Source: Xanthomonas rydalmerensis
GTDB lineage: Bacteria; Pseudomonadota; Gammaproteobacteria; Xanthomonadales; Xanthomonadaceae
Direction of reading: 5' to 3'
Assembly: GCF_033170385.1 (NCBI RefSeq)
Contig: NZ_CP126170.1
Location: 2,814,001-2,878,000, forward strand
DNA: 64,000 nucleotides
Part shown: positions 1-10,500 of the stretch, piece after piece
How the letters are laid out: the number at the start of each line of letters is the position of its first letter
Numbering within the stretch: the stretch's first letter is position 1
The notes under the pieces: generated by a model
What the model was told of the DNA's origin: nothing
Seen by the model: the letters and a program-made list of their open reading frames with translations, nothing else
The model's database searches: none
Made by a program: the position numbers and the translations under genes

Positions 1-3000
1 CAGGCTACGGCGATGCCCGAAGCGAACGGCCGGTCGGCGTCTTCGTCGGCGTTGGCGAAAACCAATACGTGCTGCAACACCTGCTGCCGCAGCTGGACGC
101 CTTTTCGGCGCTGGGCACCAGCATCGTGCACGCCAACAGCAAGGACTTCGCCGCCACGCGCATCTCTTACAAGCTGAACCTGTCGGGCCCGGCCGTCAAC
201 GTCAACACCGCCTGTTCCACCTCACTGGTGGCCGTGCACCTTGCCTGCCGCAGCGTTGCGCAAGGCGAGAGCCGGATGGCGCTTGCCGGTGCGGCCGGCA
301 TCGCCGAATTCGGTCCAGGCGGCTATCGATACGAGGAAGGCAACATCAACTCGCCGGACGGCCATTGCCGTGCCTTCGACCGTGACGCGCGGGGAACGCG
401 GGCCGGCAACGGGGCGGGCGTGGTACTGCTCAAGCGGCTGGACCATGCTCTGGCCGATAACGACACCATTCACGCCGTGATCAAAGGATCGGCGGTCAAC
501 AACGATGGCGCCGACAAGGTCGGCTACACCGCCCCGAGCGTGATCGGACAGGCGCGGGTCATCCAGCAGGCTCAGCGCAACGCGGACGTATCGCCGGCGA
601 GCATCGGCTACGTGGAAGCGCATGGCACCGGCACCGTGCTGGGCGATCCGATCGAAATGCGCGCACTCAGCCACGCCTTCGCTGGCGAGCCTGCGCAACG
701 CTGCGCCATCGGATCGGTCAAACCCAACATCGGTCACCTGGATACCGCGGCCGGCATGGCCGGCCTGATCAAGACGGTGGAGGCACTCAAGCACGGGCAG
801 TTGCCGCCGAGCATCAACTACCTCCAGCCCAACCCCGAGATCGACTTCGCCGCCAGTCCGTTCTACGTGAATACCCAACTGCGCCCCTGGCCCACGCAGG
901 ACGGGCCGCGCCGCGCCGGCGTCAGCGCGTTCGGTATCGGCGGCACCAACGCGCACGTCGTACTGGAGGAAGCGCCGCCGGCGGCGAGCGACTCGGCAAC
1001 GCGGCCGGCGCAGTTGCTGCTACTGTCGGCACGCAGCGCGGAGGCCTTGCAGGCGGCAAGTACGCGGCTTGCGGACTATCTGCGTAGCGACCAGGCGGCG
1101 CCGCTGGCAGATGTTGCCTACACGCTGCAAACCGGCCGCACGGCGCACGCCTGGCGCCGCGCGGTGGTCTGCACGACGGCCGCGGACGCCGCCACAGCGC
1201 TGACCTCGGCCCCGGCCGAGGCGACCAACACGTCGGACCCGCATGCTTCGCTGATCTGGATGTTCCCCGGACAGGGAGCGCAGCACGCAGGGATGGCCGG
1301 CGAGTTGTACAAGACCGAACCGGTGTTCCGCGAACAACTGGACGTCTGTGCGGAAGGATTGCGTACCGCGCTTGGCCTGGACCTGCGCGAGTTGCTGTAT
1401 CCACCGCACGAGGCACGCGAGGATGCCAACCGGCAATTGGTCCAGACCTGGCTCGCACAGCCGGCGCTGTTCGCCGTGGAGTACAGCATGGCCCGGCTGC
1501 TGCAGTCCTACGGACTCACTCCGGATGCGATGATCGGCCACAGCCTGGGCGAATACGTCGCCGCTTGCCTGGCGGGCGTATTTTCCCTGCAGGATGGATT
1601 GAGGCTGGTCGCAACGCGCGGCCGCCTGATGCAGGCAATGGCACCGGGGCGGATGCTGTCCGTGCGCGAGGACGAGGAACGCCTGCGGGCGAGGCTGTCC
1701 GACTGCGCTGTGGACATCGCCGCAGTCAACGCCAAGGGCAAATGCACGGTGTCCGGCGCCCCCGCCGCCATCGCTGCACTACGTGAAAAGTTGGTCGCCG
1801 AGGGCATCGACTGCCGGGATCTGGAAACATCGCACGCCTTCCATTCGGCGATGATGGAGCCGATGCTCGCTGCATGGCGCAAGACGCTGAGCACCGTGTC
1901 GATGCATGCGCCCCGCCTCGCCTACGTGTCGAACCTCAGCGGCGGCTTCATTTCCGCCGAGGAAGCGACCGACGTGGAATACTGGGTGCGGCACCTGCGC
2001 GGCACGGTCCGCTTCGCCGAAGGCATGGACGTCCTGCTGTCGCCGACCTCGCCACTGAGGAGCCGATGCGTCTTCGTCGAGGTGGGCCCCGGGCAGGCGC
2101 TGAGCGGCTTCGCCCGGCAGCGCGTGCATGCAAGCGCACATACCGTGGTCCCGGCCCTCGGCCACGCCACCACATCGGATCATGACGCCCGATCACTGCA
2201 GCGTTGCATCGGCCAGATCTGGGTGCATGGCGCCGGCGTCATCGACTGGGCCGCCTATCACGCCCCCGCACGCAGGCGACGCGTGCCGCTGCCGACCTAT
2301 CCGTTCCAGCGCCGTCGGTTCTGGGTGGATGCCCCCCGTCATGTTGCGCAAGCAGCACCGTCTGCCGACGCGCGCCGTCCGCATCAGCAAGACTGGTTCT
2401 ACGCTCCGTTGTGGCGGTTGCGCGGCAGCAAGGCCAGGCCGGGCAGCGCTCACGCCACGCATCCGCTGACCTGGGTGGTGATGGCCGATCGCGGTGGAAT
2501 CGGCGAGCGCCTCGTGCAGCAACTGCGTCACGCGGGGCAGCGGACGATCACGGTGTGCAATGGCGATCTATTCGCCCGTCTCGGTCCGGACGACTACGCG
2601 ATCGTTGCCGACGACCCGCGCCACTATGGTGAACTTGCCGACCACCTGGAACGCGACGGTCTGCGCATCGACCGCCTGGTGCACCTCTGGTCGTTGGAGC
2701 GCTGCCAGGCGCAGAGCGAACTGCGCGGCTTCGACCTGTTCCTGGCGCAGCAGCGCAACGGCTACTGCAGCCTGGCGTTCGCCATCGCCATCCTGATGGC
2801 GCGGCTGCAGGCCGACGACGCGGCGATGCACGTGGTGACGCACGACCTGTTTCGTGTGACCGGCGCGGAACTGCTCGCGCCGCACCATGCACCGATCCTC
2901 GGCCTGTGCAAGGTTGCACCGCAAGAACATCCGAACCTGCGCTCGCGACTTATCGATCTCAGTGACCCGTACACGGAAGACCGCAGCGAGGGCGCCCTGT

Positions 3001-4949
3001 CCGCGGCAAGCGCCAGCCTCTTCGGCGAACTGATGACCGAACGCAACGACAGCGTCGTCGCCTTTCGCAACGGAGCGCGCTGGACGCAAACCTACGAGCC
3101 CCGCAAGGTGCCGGACGAGCGCCTGCAGCCACGCATCAAACGCGGCGGCGTCTACGTGATCACCGGCGGTCTGGGCAAGGTCGGATACGCGCTCGCCGAA
3201 CACCTGTCAGCGATGTCCGCCAAGTTGGTGCTGATCGTGCGCGACGAACTGCCGCCGCGTTCGCTATGGGCCAACTGGATCGCCGAGCGCAGCCCGAGCG
3301 ACCCTGTGGTTCCGAAGCTGGGACGGCTGCTCGCGCTCGAGTCCAGGGGCGCGCAGGTCCTCGTCTGCCAGGCCGACGTTACCGACGAGGCACAGATGAT
3401 CGATGCCTTCGAGCAGGCCGAAATCCGTTTCGGCGACATCGACGGCGTGATCCATTGCGCGGGCCAGGTCCGCGATTCGATGCACTCCCTGGCCGACACG
3501 ACGCTCGAGCGCAACCGCGCCCAGTTCCTTCCCAAGGTCAAGGGGACGATGGTGCTGCAGCGCGTGCTGAAACACCGGCGCGTGGACTTTTGCGTCCTGA
3601 TGTCATCGCTGTCGAGCGTGCTGGGCGGCCTGGGCTTTTCGGCATACGCCGCCGCGAACGCCTACATGGACGCCTTTGCCACCGCGCGGCATGCGCAAGG
3701 AGACGAGGCATGGCTCAGCATCAACTGGGACGGCTGGCACTTCGCCGGCGAGCCCGCCAAGGAAAACGCCCATGGCGTCGATGGCCGCGAAGGCGCGCAA
3801 GCGCTTGCATACGCCCTGTCATGGTCGGATGTGCCGCAACTCGTCCATTCGACCGTGGATCTGCAGGCGCGCATGGAGAAGTGGATCGACAAGTCGCCCC
3901 AGGACGCGGCGGGCATGCAGCTCTATGTCCGTGGCGGCGGCACCGCCTGCGTCGCGCCGAGCACCACCATCGAGTTCCAGCTCCTGGAGATATGGCAGCA
4001 ACTACTGGGCATCCAGGACATCGGGGTGCGCGACGCATTCTTCGACCTGGGCGGTGACTCGCTGCTCGCCACGCTGCTGGTAGCCCGCGTCAATAAGGCG
4101 TTTAACGTGAACCTACCGATCCGCATCGTCTTCGAGGAGGAGACCATCGAGCGCATCGCGTTAAAGATCGACGATCTCACCAAGCGCCCGCCGCAGGGCA
4201 AGCCACTAGCGCTCAAGCGCAGCGGTGAACGTCCCCCCTTGTTCTGCATCCACCCTGGCAGCGGATTCGGGCGCCCGTACATGGCGCTGCTGCGGCACCT
4301 TCCCACGGATCTGCCGGTCTATGCGCTGGAGGCGCGCGGACTGAACGACGACGACACGTTGCCGGAGACGATCACCGACATGTGCGCCGACTATATCGAG
4401 CAGATCCAGGTCATCCAGCCCATGGGCCCCTATCACCTGCTCGGCTGGTCGTTCGGCGCCATCGTCGCCCACGCCATGTCGGCCGAAATGCAGAAACGCG
4501 GCCTGGCGGTGGCCAAGCTGATCATGATCGACGGCGCACCGCTCTACGACGAGGAGTGGCCGCAGCAGGCCGTCGAAGAGCACCGCCTGGACCTCGAATC
4601 GCGCCTTTCCAGCTACAGGGACTACCAGACGGCGTCGGAGGACCTGAAGCAAACCATGATCGCGCGGATGAGCGCCATCCAGAGCAACAACATCCGCCTG
4701 GCCTACTACCGCGATCCATCCCCCTTCCATGGAAACGTACTGATGATCATCGCCAAGGACTCCGATCGCCCGGAGAAATACGAATTCTTCAAGAAGTACA
4801 TCCGCGGGGACGTGACCGAGCTGAAGGTGCCATATCACCACAACATCCTGCTGACCAGCGAAGCCCTGGAAAGCTACGCGCCGGACATCTGCAGATTCCT
4901 CGACGCCAATACGTTGCGGCACGAGACCCGGCTGGCGACAGAGGCATAG
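1..4949 (+). CDS. Type I polyketide synthase module KS-AT-KR-ACP-TE (5' partial)
   Basis: The reading frame is open from base 3, so the protein starts upstream of the window. Domains in order, numbered from the first visible residue: ketosynthase (active-site Cys71 in TACSTSL, then HGTGT and KPNIGHL histidine motifs), acyltransferase (GHSLGEY, Ser514; an HAFH motif, typical of malonyl-CoA selectivity), ketoreductase (TGGLGKVG nucleotide site, Tyr1215 in the YAAANAY motif), carrier protein (GGDS, Ser1353) and a C-terminal thioesterase (GWSFG, Ser1483). No dehydratase or enoylreductase is visible, so one malonate extension reduced to a beta-hydroxy acid and then released is predicted. In Lysobacter lactamgenus the cephabacin side chain is made by NRPS plus one PKS module (CpbI/CpbK). 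This position beside cephalosporin genes suggests the same role and an NRPS part upstream, but that is inference. Confidence 0.88.
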   Translation, partial: GYGDARSERPVGVFVGVGENQYVLQHLLPQLDAFSALGTSIVHANSKDFAATRISYKLNLSGPAVNVNTACSTSLVAVHLACRSVAQGESRMALAGAAGIAEFGPGGYRYEEGNINSPDGHCRAFDRDARGTRAGNGAGVVLLKRLDHALADNDTIHAVIKGSAVNNDGADKVGYTAPSVIGQARVIQQAQRNADVSPASIGYVEAHGTGTVLGDPIEMRALSHAFAGEPAQRCAIGSVKPNIGHLDTAAGMAGLIKTVEALKHGQLPPSINYLQPNPEIDFAASPFYVNTQLRPWPTQDGPRRAGVSAFGIGGTNAHVVLEEAPPAASDSATRPAQLLLLSARSAEALQAASTRLADYLRSDQAAPLADVAYTLQTGRTAHAWRRAVVCTTAADAATALTSAPAEATNTSDPHASLIWMFPGQGAQHAGMAGELYKTEPVFREQLDVCAEGLRTALGLDLRELLYPPHEAREDANRQLVQTWLAQPALFAVEYSMARLLQSYGLTPDAMIGHSLGEYVAACLAGVFSLQDGLRLVATRGRLMQAMAPGRMLSVREDEERLRARLSDCAVDIAAVNAKGKCTVSGAPAAIAALREKLVAEGIDCRDLETSHAFHSAMMEPMLAAWRKTLSTVSMHAPRLAYVSNLSGGFISAEEATDVEYWVRHLRGTVRFAEGMDVLLSPTSPLRSRCVFVEVGPGQALSGFARQRVHASAHTVVPALGHATTSDHDARSLQRCIGQIWVHGAGVIDWAAYHAPARRRRVPLPTYPFQRRRFWVDAPRHVAQAAPSADARRPHQQDWFYAPLWRLRGSKARPGSAHATHPLTWVVMADRGGIGERLVQQLRHAGQRTITVCNGDLFARLGPDDYAIVADDPRHYGELADHLERDGLRIDRLVHLWSLERCQAQSELRGFDLFLAQQRNGYCSLAFAIAILMARLQADDAAMHVVTHDLFRVTGAELLAPHHAPILGLCKVAPQEHPNLRSRLIDLSDPYTEDRSEGALSAASASLFGELMTERNDSVVAFRNGARWTQTYEPRKVPDERLQPRIKRGGVYVITGGLGKVGYALAEHLSAMSAKLVLIVRDELPPRSLWANWIAERSPSDPVVPKLGRLLALESRGAQVLVCQADVTDEAQMIDAFEQAEIRFGDIDGVIHCAGQVRDSMHSLADTTLERNRAQFLPKVKGTMVLQRVLKHRRVDFCVLMSSLSSVLGGLGFSAYAAANAYMDAFATARHAQGDEAWLSINWDGWHFAGEPAKENAHGVDGREGAQALAYALSWSDVPQLVHSTVDLQARMEKWIDKSPQDAAGMQLYVRGGGTACVAPSTTIEFQLLEIWQQLLGIQDIGVRDAFFDLGGDSLLATLLVARVNKAFNVNLPIRIVFEEETIERIALKIDDLTKRPPQGKPLALKRSGERPPLFCIHPGSGFGRPYMALLRHLPTDLPVYALEARGLNDDDTLPETITDMCADYIEQIQVIQPMGPYHLLGWSFGAIVAHAMSAEMQKRGLAVAKLIMIDGAPLYDEEWPQQAVEEHRLDLESRLSSYRDYQTASEDLKQTMIARMSAIQSNNIRLAYYRDPSPFHGNVLMIIAKDSDRPEKYEFFKKYIRGDVTELKVPYHHNILLTSEALESYAPDICRFLDANTLRHETRLATEA

Positions 4950-5016
4950 GAACCACGGGACGAATTCCTGGCGCCCGCGAACGGTGCCTTGGTCGGCGAT
5001 TGATGAAGGAGCGACG

Positions 5017-6330
5017 ATGTTTGGCTACTACTTCCACCTTGGCTTGCGCAGCCTGATGCGCAATCCCGTGTTAACCGGCTTGATGGTGCTGTCGATCGCC
5101 GTCGGCGTAGCCGCATCGATGACAACCTACGCCGTATTCCGCGCCACCTCGAGCAACCCGATTCCGGAAAAGTCCGCACAGCTGTTCGTGGCGCAGATCG
5201 ACAACTGGGGACCCACCGAAAACATCGAGAACGGTGGCGAGCCACCACGTGCCTTGAGCTACAAGGACACCATCGCCCTGATGCGCGACCATCGCGCGAT
5301 GCGGCAGACAGCGCTCTACCCGATCAAGGCATCGATCGTGCCCGCCGACATGGCGCTGCTACCGTTTCAGGTGAGCAGCTACGCGACCTACTCGGATGCC
5401 TTCCCGATGTTCGGCGTTCCTTTCCTCTACGGCGGGGGATGGTCGGCGGCCGAGGACGAGTCACGCGCGGCTGTGGCGGTGATCAGCCGCTCGCTCAACG
5501 ACAGCCTCTTCAAGGGTGCGAACAGCGTCGGCAAGGAAATCAATATCGATGGCAGGAGCTACCGCATCCGCGGGGTGATGGATCGCTGGAATCCTCAGCC
5601 GCTGTTCTACGACGCGGCCAATACCGGAGGATTCGACAAACCCGCGCAGCTGTTCATCCCGTTCACCCATGCCATCAGCCTGCAATTGCCGACCAATGGC
5701 ACCCGCAGCTGCTACAAGACGCCCGGCGCGGGATGGGAGGCATGGCTGCAGTCCGAATGCGCATGGATCGCCTATTGGGTCGAACTGCCCGACAAGGCGA
5801 GCGCGGAATCCTATCTGAACTACCTGCGCAACTATTCGGCACAACAGCAGCAGTCCGGACGCTTCAACTGGCCGCCCAACGCGCGCCTGCGCGACGTGGC
5901 GCAATGGCTCGACTACCTGAAGATCGTGCCGCCGGAATCGAAGATATCGGCGCTGCTGGGCCTGGGCTTCCTGTTGATCTGCCTGGTCAACACCATCGGC
6001 CTGTTGCTGGCCAAGTTCATGCGCCGCGCAGCGGAGATCGGCATCCGTCGTGCGCTGGGCGCGCCGCGCAGCGCCATCTACATGCAGTTCCTCGTGGAAG
6101 CCGGCACCGTCGGCCTGGCCGGCGGCGTGCTCGGTTTGCTGCTGACCGGCCTGGGAATGCTCGGCACCGACCTGGTGTTCGAGCCGGAAATCGCGCGCCT
6201 GGCCGAGCTGAACGTGTCTTTGGCGGCACTGACCCTGGTGGTGGCGACGCTGGCCACCGTCATCGCGGCGCTCTACCCGATTTGGCGCGCGGCACAGGTG
6301 CAGCCGGCCTGGCAACTGAAAGCGAACTGA
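5017..6330 (+). CDS. MacB/FtsX-family ABC transporter permease 1
   Basis: 437-residue inner-membrane protein. The ATG at 5017 is preceded by GAAGGAGCGACG, a good ribosome binding site. It has an N-terminal membrane segment (about residues 17-35), a long periplasmic MacB-like core, and three C-terminal hydrophobic segments from about residue 310. The FtsX-type motif EIGIRRALGA follows the second membrane segment. It lies 67 bp after the PKS and 10 bp before a second permease, so it is probably co-transcribed with the biosynthetic genes. Family knowledge suggests a role in export of the antibiotic or of peptides. No ATP-binding subunit is visible in the window, so the partner ATPase must lie upstream or elsewhere. 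Confidence 0.85.
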   Translation: MFGYYFHLGLRSLMRNPVLTGLMVLSIAVGVAASMTTYAVFRATSSNPIPEKSAQLFVAQIDNWGPTENIENGGEPPRALSYKDTIALMRDHRAMRQTALYPIKASIVPADMALLPFQVSSYATYSDAFPMFGVPFLYGGGWSAAEDESRAAVAVISRSLNDSLFKGANSVGKEINIDGRSYRIRGVMDRWNPQPLFYDAANTGGFDKPAQLFIPFTHAISLQLPTNGTRSCYKTPGAGWEAWLQSECAWIAYWVELPDKASAESYLNYLRNYSAQQQQSGRFNWPPNARLRDVAQWLDYLKIVPPESKISALLGLGFLLICLVNTIGLLLAKFMRRAAEIGIRRALGAPRSAIYMQFLVEAGTVGLAGGVLGLLLTGLGMLGTDLVFEPEIARLAELNVSLAALTLVVATLATVIAALYPIWRAAQVQPAWQLKAN

Positions 6331-6340
6331 GGCGACAACC

Positions 6341-7576
6341 ATGCGACAACTTGCTCCCATTCTTGCCGCGCTCAAGAAACACAAGGCCGGCACCATCCTG
6401 ATCGCATTGCAGATCGCACTCACGCTGGCAGTCGTCTGCAATGCGCTGTGCATCATCCAGCACCGCATCGAACGTATCTACCGACCCACCGGCCTGGCGG
6501 AACACGAGCTGCTGACGATCCAGAGCGACCGTGTTGGCGTTGCGCCCAAGGACATGCCGCCGCTGATCGACGCTGATCTGATGGCGTTGCGCCGCTTGCC
6601 GGGTGTGGAGGACGCCACCGAAAGCAATTCGTTCCCGCTGGGCGGAGACAGCTGGCCAGAGGGCGTCCGTCTGGATCCGAATGCACGGGAACGAATGGCC
6701 CGCACCGAGCTGTACTTCGTCGACGACCATGGTCTCTCCACGATGGGCGCCAGGCTGATCGCCGGACGCAACTTCCATCCGAGCGAAATCCAGACCGGCG
6801 ACGAGCACGACTTCGCCTGGCCGGGCCAGGTGATCATTACCAAGGCGCTCGCGGACAAGGTCTTTCCGGACGGCGGTGCGCTGGGCAAGGCAATTTACCT
6901 GGGGAACACTGATCCAACGCCGAGCACCGTGATCGGCATCGTCGATCATCTACAGGCCTCGTGGTCCGGCGCCGACAGCTATGGCTACATGGACAACGTC
7001 ACGCTGCTACCGATGCGGCTCACGCGCAGCGACAGCACCTACCTGGTGCGTGCCAAGCCGGGGCAGCTGGACGCGGTAATGCGCTCGGCGCCAGCGACCT
7101 TGGTCAAGCTCGATCGCATGCGCGTTTTCCCGGCCGAGCGAGGCGTTCGCACCTTCACGACGGTGCGCGAACAGGTCTATAAAAGCGACCGCGGAACGGC
7201 CTACTTGATGGGGGCCATCTCCCTGGTGCTGCTCGGCGTCACCGCGGCGGGGATCGTCGGGCTGACCAGCTTCTGGGTCGGCCAGCGACGAAAGCAAATC
7301 GGCGTGCGCCGCGCCCTGGGCGCGACCCAGCGCGACATCGTCAACTACTTCCTAACCGAAAACCTGCTGATCGGCATGATCGGCGTGGCGCTTGGCAGCG
7401 TACTCGCGATCGGACTGAACGTCTGGCTGATGAGCTCGTTCGAACTGACCAGGCTCTCTCCGCTCTACATCCTCGTGGGCATGGTCGTACTGCTGCTGCT
7501 CGGCCAGGGCGCGGTACTGGCGCCGGCATTACGCGCCTCGCGCGTACCGCCGGCGGAAGCAACCCGCTCGGCATGA
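6341..7576 (+). CDS. MacB/FtsX-family ABC transporter permease 2
   Basis: 411-residue second permease with the same plan: one N-terminal membrane segment, a periplasmic domain, and three C-terminal segments with an IGVRRALGA motif after the second. It probably forms a heterodimer with the preceding permease. The stop codon overlaps the proposed ATG of the ACV synthetase gene in an ATGA arrangement (7573-7576), which suggests translational coupling and ties transport to beta-lactam assembly. Substrate is inferred from context only. Confidence 0.85.
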   Translation: MRQLAPILAALKKHKAGTILIALQIALTLAVVCNALCIIQHRIERIYRPTGLAEHELLTIQSDRVGVAPKDMPPLIDADLMALRRLPGVEDATESNSFPLGGDSWPEGVRLDPNARERMARTELYFVDDHGLSTMGARLIAGRNFHPSEIQTGDEHDFAWPGQVIITKALADKVFPDGGALGKAIYLGNTDPTPSTVIGIVDHLQASWSGADSYGYMDNVTLLPMRLTRSDSTYLVRAKPGQLDAVMRSAPATLVKLDRMRVFPAERGVRTFTTVREQVYKSDRGTAYLMGAISLVLLGVTAAGIVGLTSFWVGQRRKQIGVRRALGATQRDIVNYFLTENLLIGMIGVALGSVLAIGLNVWLMSSFELTRLSPLYILVGMVVLLLLGQGAVLAPALRASRVPPAEATRSA

Positions 7577-10500
7577 AAAGCCTGCGTCAGCCATCCGGCG
7601 CCACGTCTCGTATCAGCGGCAATGCCACCCCATTGCCGCAACAGCAGGGAGCTTATTACGACATGAGCAACTCACTACTCCTTTCAAGCGTCGCCGACTG
7701 GCGCCAGCGCATCGATGCCGCACGGAATGATCGCTGCGATCTCGACATCCTTCTGAAGGATACATGGCGCCACAAGATCGTCGTCAGGGACGACGGCCGC
7801 GACTTCGGTTCGGCGCATACCGTGTCGGCGGTGATAGAGCACGCCGGATATGCCAGCCTGATGGATTTCATCGCTGGCAATCCGGACACCTCGATAGCGG
7901 CGATGGCGCTGGTGAGCCTGCATAGGGTGCTGGAGGCCTATGGCAACGGTGCGCAGACGGTGGTTGGTTATATCCGTAGCAGCCGCGACGCAAGCGGCGA
8001 CGCGCCACAGAGGCTGCAACCATCCATCATCGATCATCGGCTGCAATCGTCCCTGAGCTGTCTGCAGGCGACCCAGGAAATCGAACGCGACCTGCGCCAG
8101 GATGACGCGTTTGTCCTCGCGGACGCGCTGCTCGGTCAGGGCTGCTTCGACGCCGTCGTGCTCGACGCTGCCGATCGCCTGCCATCCTCGGCGACGGCCT
8201 TGCCGCTGGCGCTGCTCGTGCACGACGACCGTGCCGACCGCCGCCTGCAATTGCGCATGAGCTACGCGCCCGATCTGTTCGAAGACCAGACCATGCGCGG
8301 CGTTCTCGACATCGTCGTGGAAGTGCTGCACCAGATCGTGGCACGACCGCACGGCACGATGATCGATCTGGAATTGATCTCCGAAGACCAGAAGCAACAG
8401 CTGCAGCAATGGAACGCCACCGACGGCGACTTCCCGGAAGCTTCGCGCCTGGACGAGTTGTTCGAGCAAGCGGCCGGCGCATCGCCCGAGCGCTGCGCCG
8501 TTGTCTGCGGCCAGGATCGGCTTTCCTATAGCGAGCTGAACGGGCGATGCAACCGCATGGCGCATTGGCTGCTGCGGGAGGGCGTGAAGCCCGGCGAGAT
8601 CGTCGGGCTGTATCTCGACAAGAGCTACAGGATCGTCGTCGCGACACTGGCGCTGTGGAAGGCGGGCGCGGCCTATACCCCATTCGATCCGAGTTACCCG
8701 CCCGAGCGCATCCAGTTCACCATGCAGGACACCGGTTCGCGGCGCATCCTGACCCATCGCCACTATTTCGATCGGCTTCGGGAGATGCTGTCCGACGCCG
8801 GCCTCGACGTCGAACTCGTCGACATCGAGCAGGCATTGCAGGACGACAATGTCGCCGCCACGAATCCGAACCTGGGCCTCGGGTCCGACCAGGTCGCCTA
8901 TGTCACCTATACCTCCGGGACCACCGGCGTTCCCAAAGGGGTGGCCAAGCTCCATCGCAGCGTCGTCAACAGCATTACCGACCTCTCCGAGCGCTACCGG
9001 ATGCGTCATGCGGGCATCGAGCACGTCGCCCTGTTCGCTGCACTGGTGTTCGAGCCATTCATGCGGCAGACCTTGATCGCCCTGATCAACTCGCACACCC
9101 TGGTCGTGGTTCCGGACGACGTGAGGCTGGATCCGCTGCGCTTTCCCCGTTTCGTCGCCGACCACCAGATCAGCTACCTCAACGGGACGCGTTCTGTACT
9201 CCAGCATTTCGACCTCAGCCACTGCAGCTCGCTGAAACGTCTGCTGCTGGTGGGAGAGGAACTGACGCCATCGGGTCTGCGGACCCTGCGCGAGAAGTTC
9301 CAGGGCAGGATCGTCAACGAATACGCGTTCACCGAAACCGCATTCGTCACCGCCATCAAGGAGTACCCGCCGGGAGACGCCACCCGCAACGACCGCAGCA
9401 TCGGCCGGCCGCTGCGCAACGTGAAGTGCTACATCCTCAGCCAGAACATGAAACAGGTGCCGATCGGCGCCATCGGCGAGTTGTACATCGGCGGTGCCGG
9501 TGTGGCGAGCGGGTATCTGAACCGCCCGGAGCTGACCGCCGAGCGCTTCCTGGCCAATCCTTTCCAGACCGAGCAGGAGCGGCTTGCGGGCCGCAACGCC
9601 CGCATCTACAAGACCGGCGATCTGGCGAAGTTCCTGCCCGATGGCCAGATCGAATTCATGGGGCGCAGCGATTTCCAGCTCAAGCTCAATGGCGTTCGCG
9701 TCGAACCTGGCGAAATCGAGGCGCGGGCACTGGAATTTCCCGGCGTTCGCCAATGCGTGGTGGTAGCGCGCGGCGACTCGATCGAAACCGGAAACTGGCG
9801 CCTGATCGGCTACTACGTCGCCGACACCGATCAGCCGGTCTCCGAAGCCGACCTGCTGGCCTTCCTCGAATCGCGCCTGATCCGAGTGATGGTCCCCGCA
9901 CGCATGGTACGCATGGACATCCTGCCGGTGAACGTCAATGGCAAGGTCGACCGTCATGCCCTGCCTGACGTCGGGCTGCATGCCCTGCCCACGTCGCTCC
10001 TGGACCAGGACAGCGCCGCGTTGGCGGAGGAAGGCGTCGTTGGCGTGTTGAAGGCTGAGTGGGGCGAAGTGCTCGGCATCCGCGCCGGCGAGATCGGCGA
10101 GGACGACGATTTCTTCCGCCAGGGCGGCCAGAGCATCAGTTGCCTGCAGCTGATCATGCGGATATGGCAGCGGATCCGCATCGCAGTCAGCGTCGAGGAC
10201 GTATATCGGCTGAAGACGTTCGGCCAGTTGTCCCATCACCTGACCCTCAAAGTGGCGCAGGAGGCCGAAGCGCCGGTCGTCCCGCGCAGCGAGGACGGCG
10301 GCGACGGCAGCGACGGCGTCACGATGCTGGCCACCGGACTGCAGCAAGGCATGCTCTACCAGTGGATGAAGAGCGCGGCCACCAATGACGCCTACGTCAT
10401 GCAGTCGCTTCACCACTACCACCGCGCCATCGATGCCGATGCCATGCGCCAGGCATGGAGTCTTGCGCAACGCAAGTATCCGAGCTTGTCCCTGCGCTTC

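Noticed and set aside
7684..10470. A 928-codon minus-strand frame opposite the first ACVS module
   Set aside because: Antisense shadow of a clear adenylation/carrier/condensation module.
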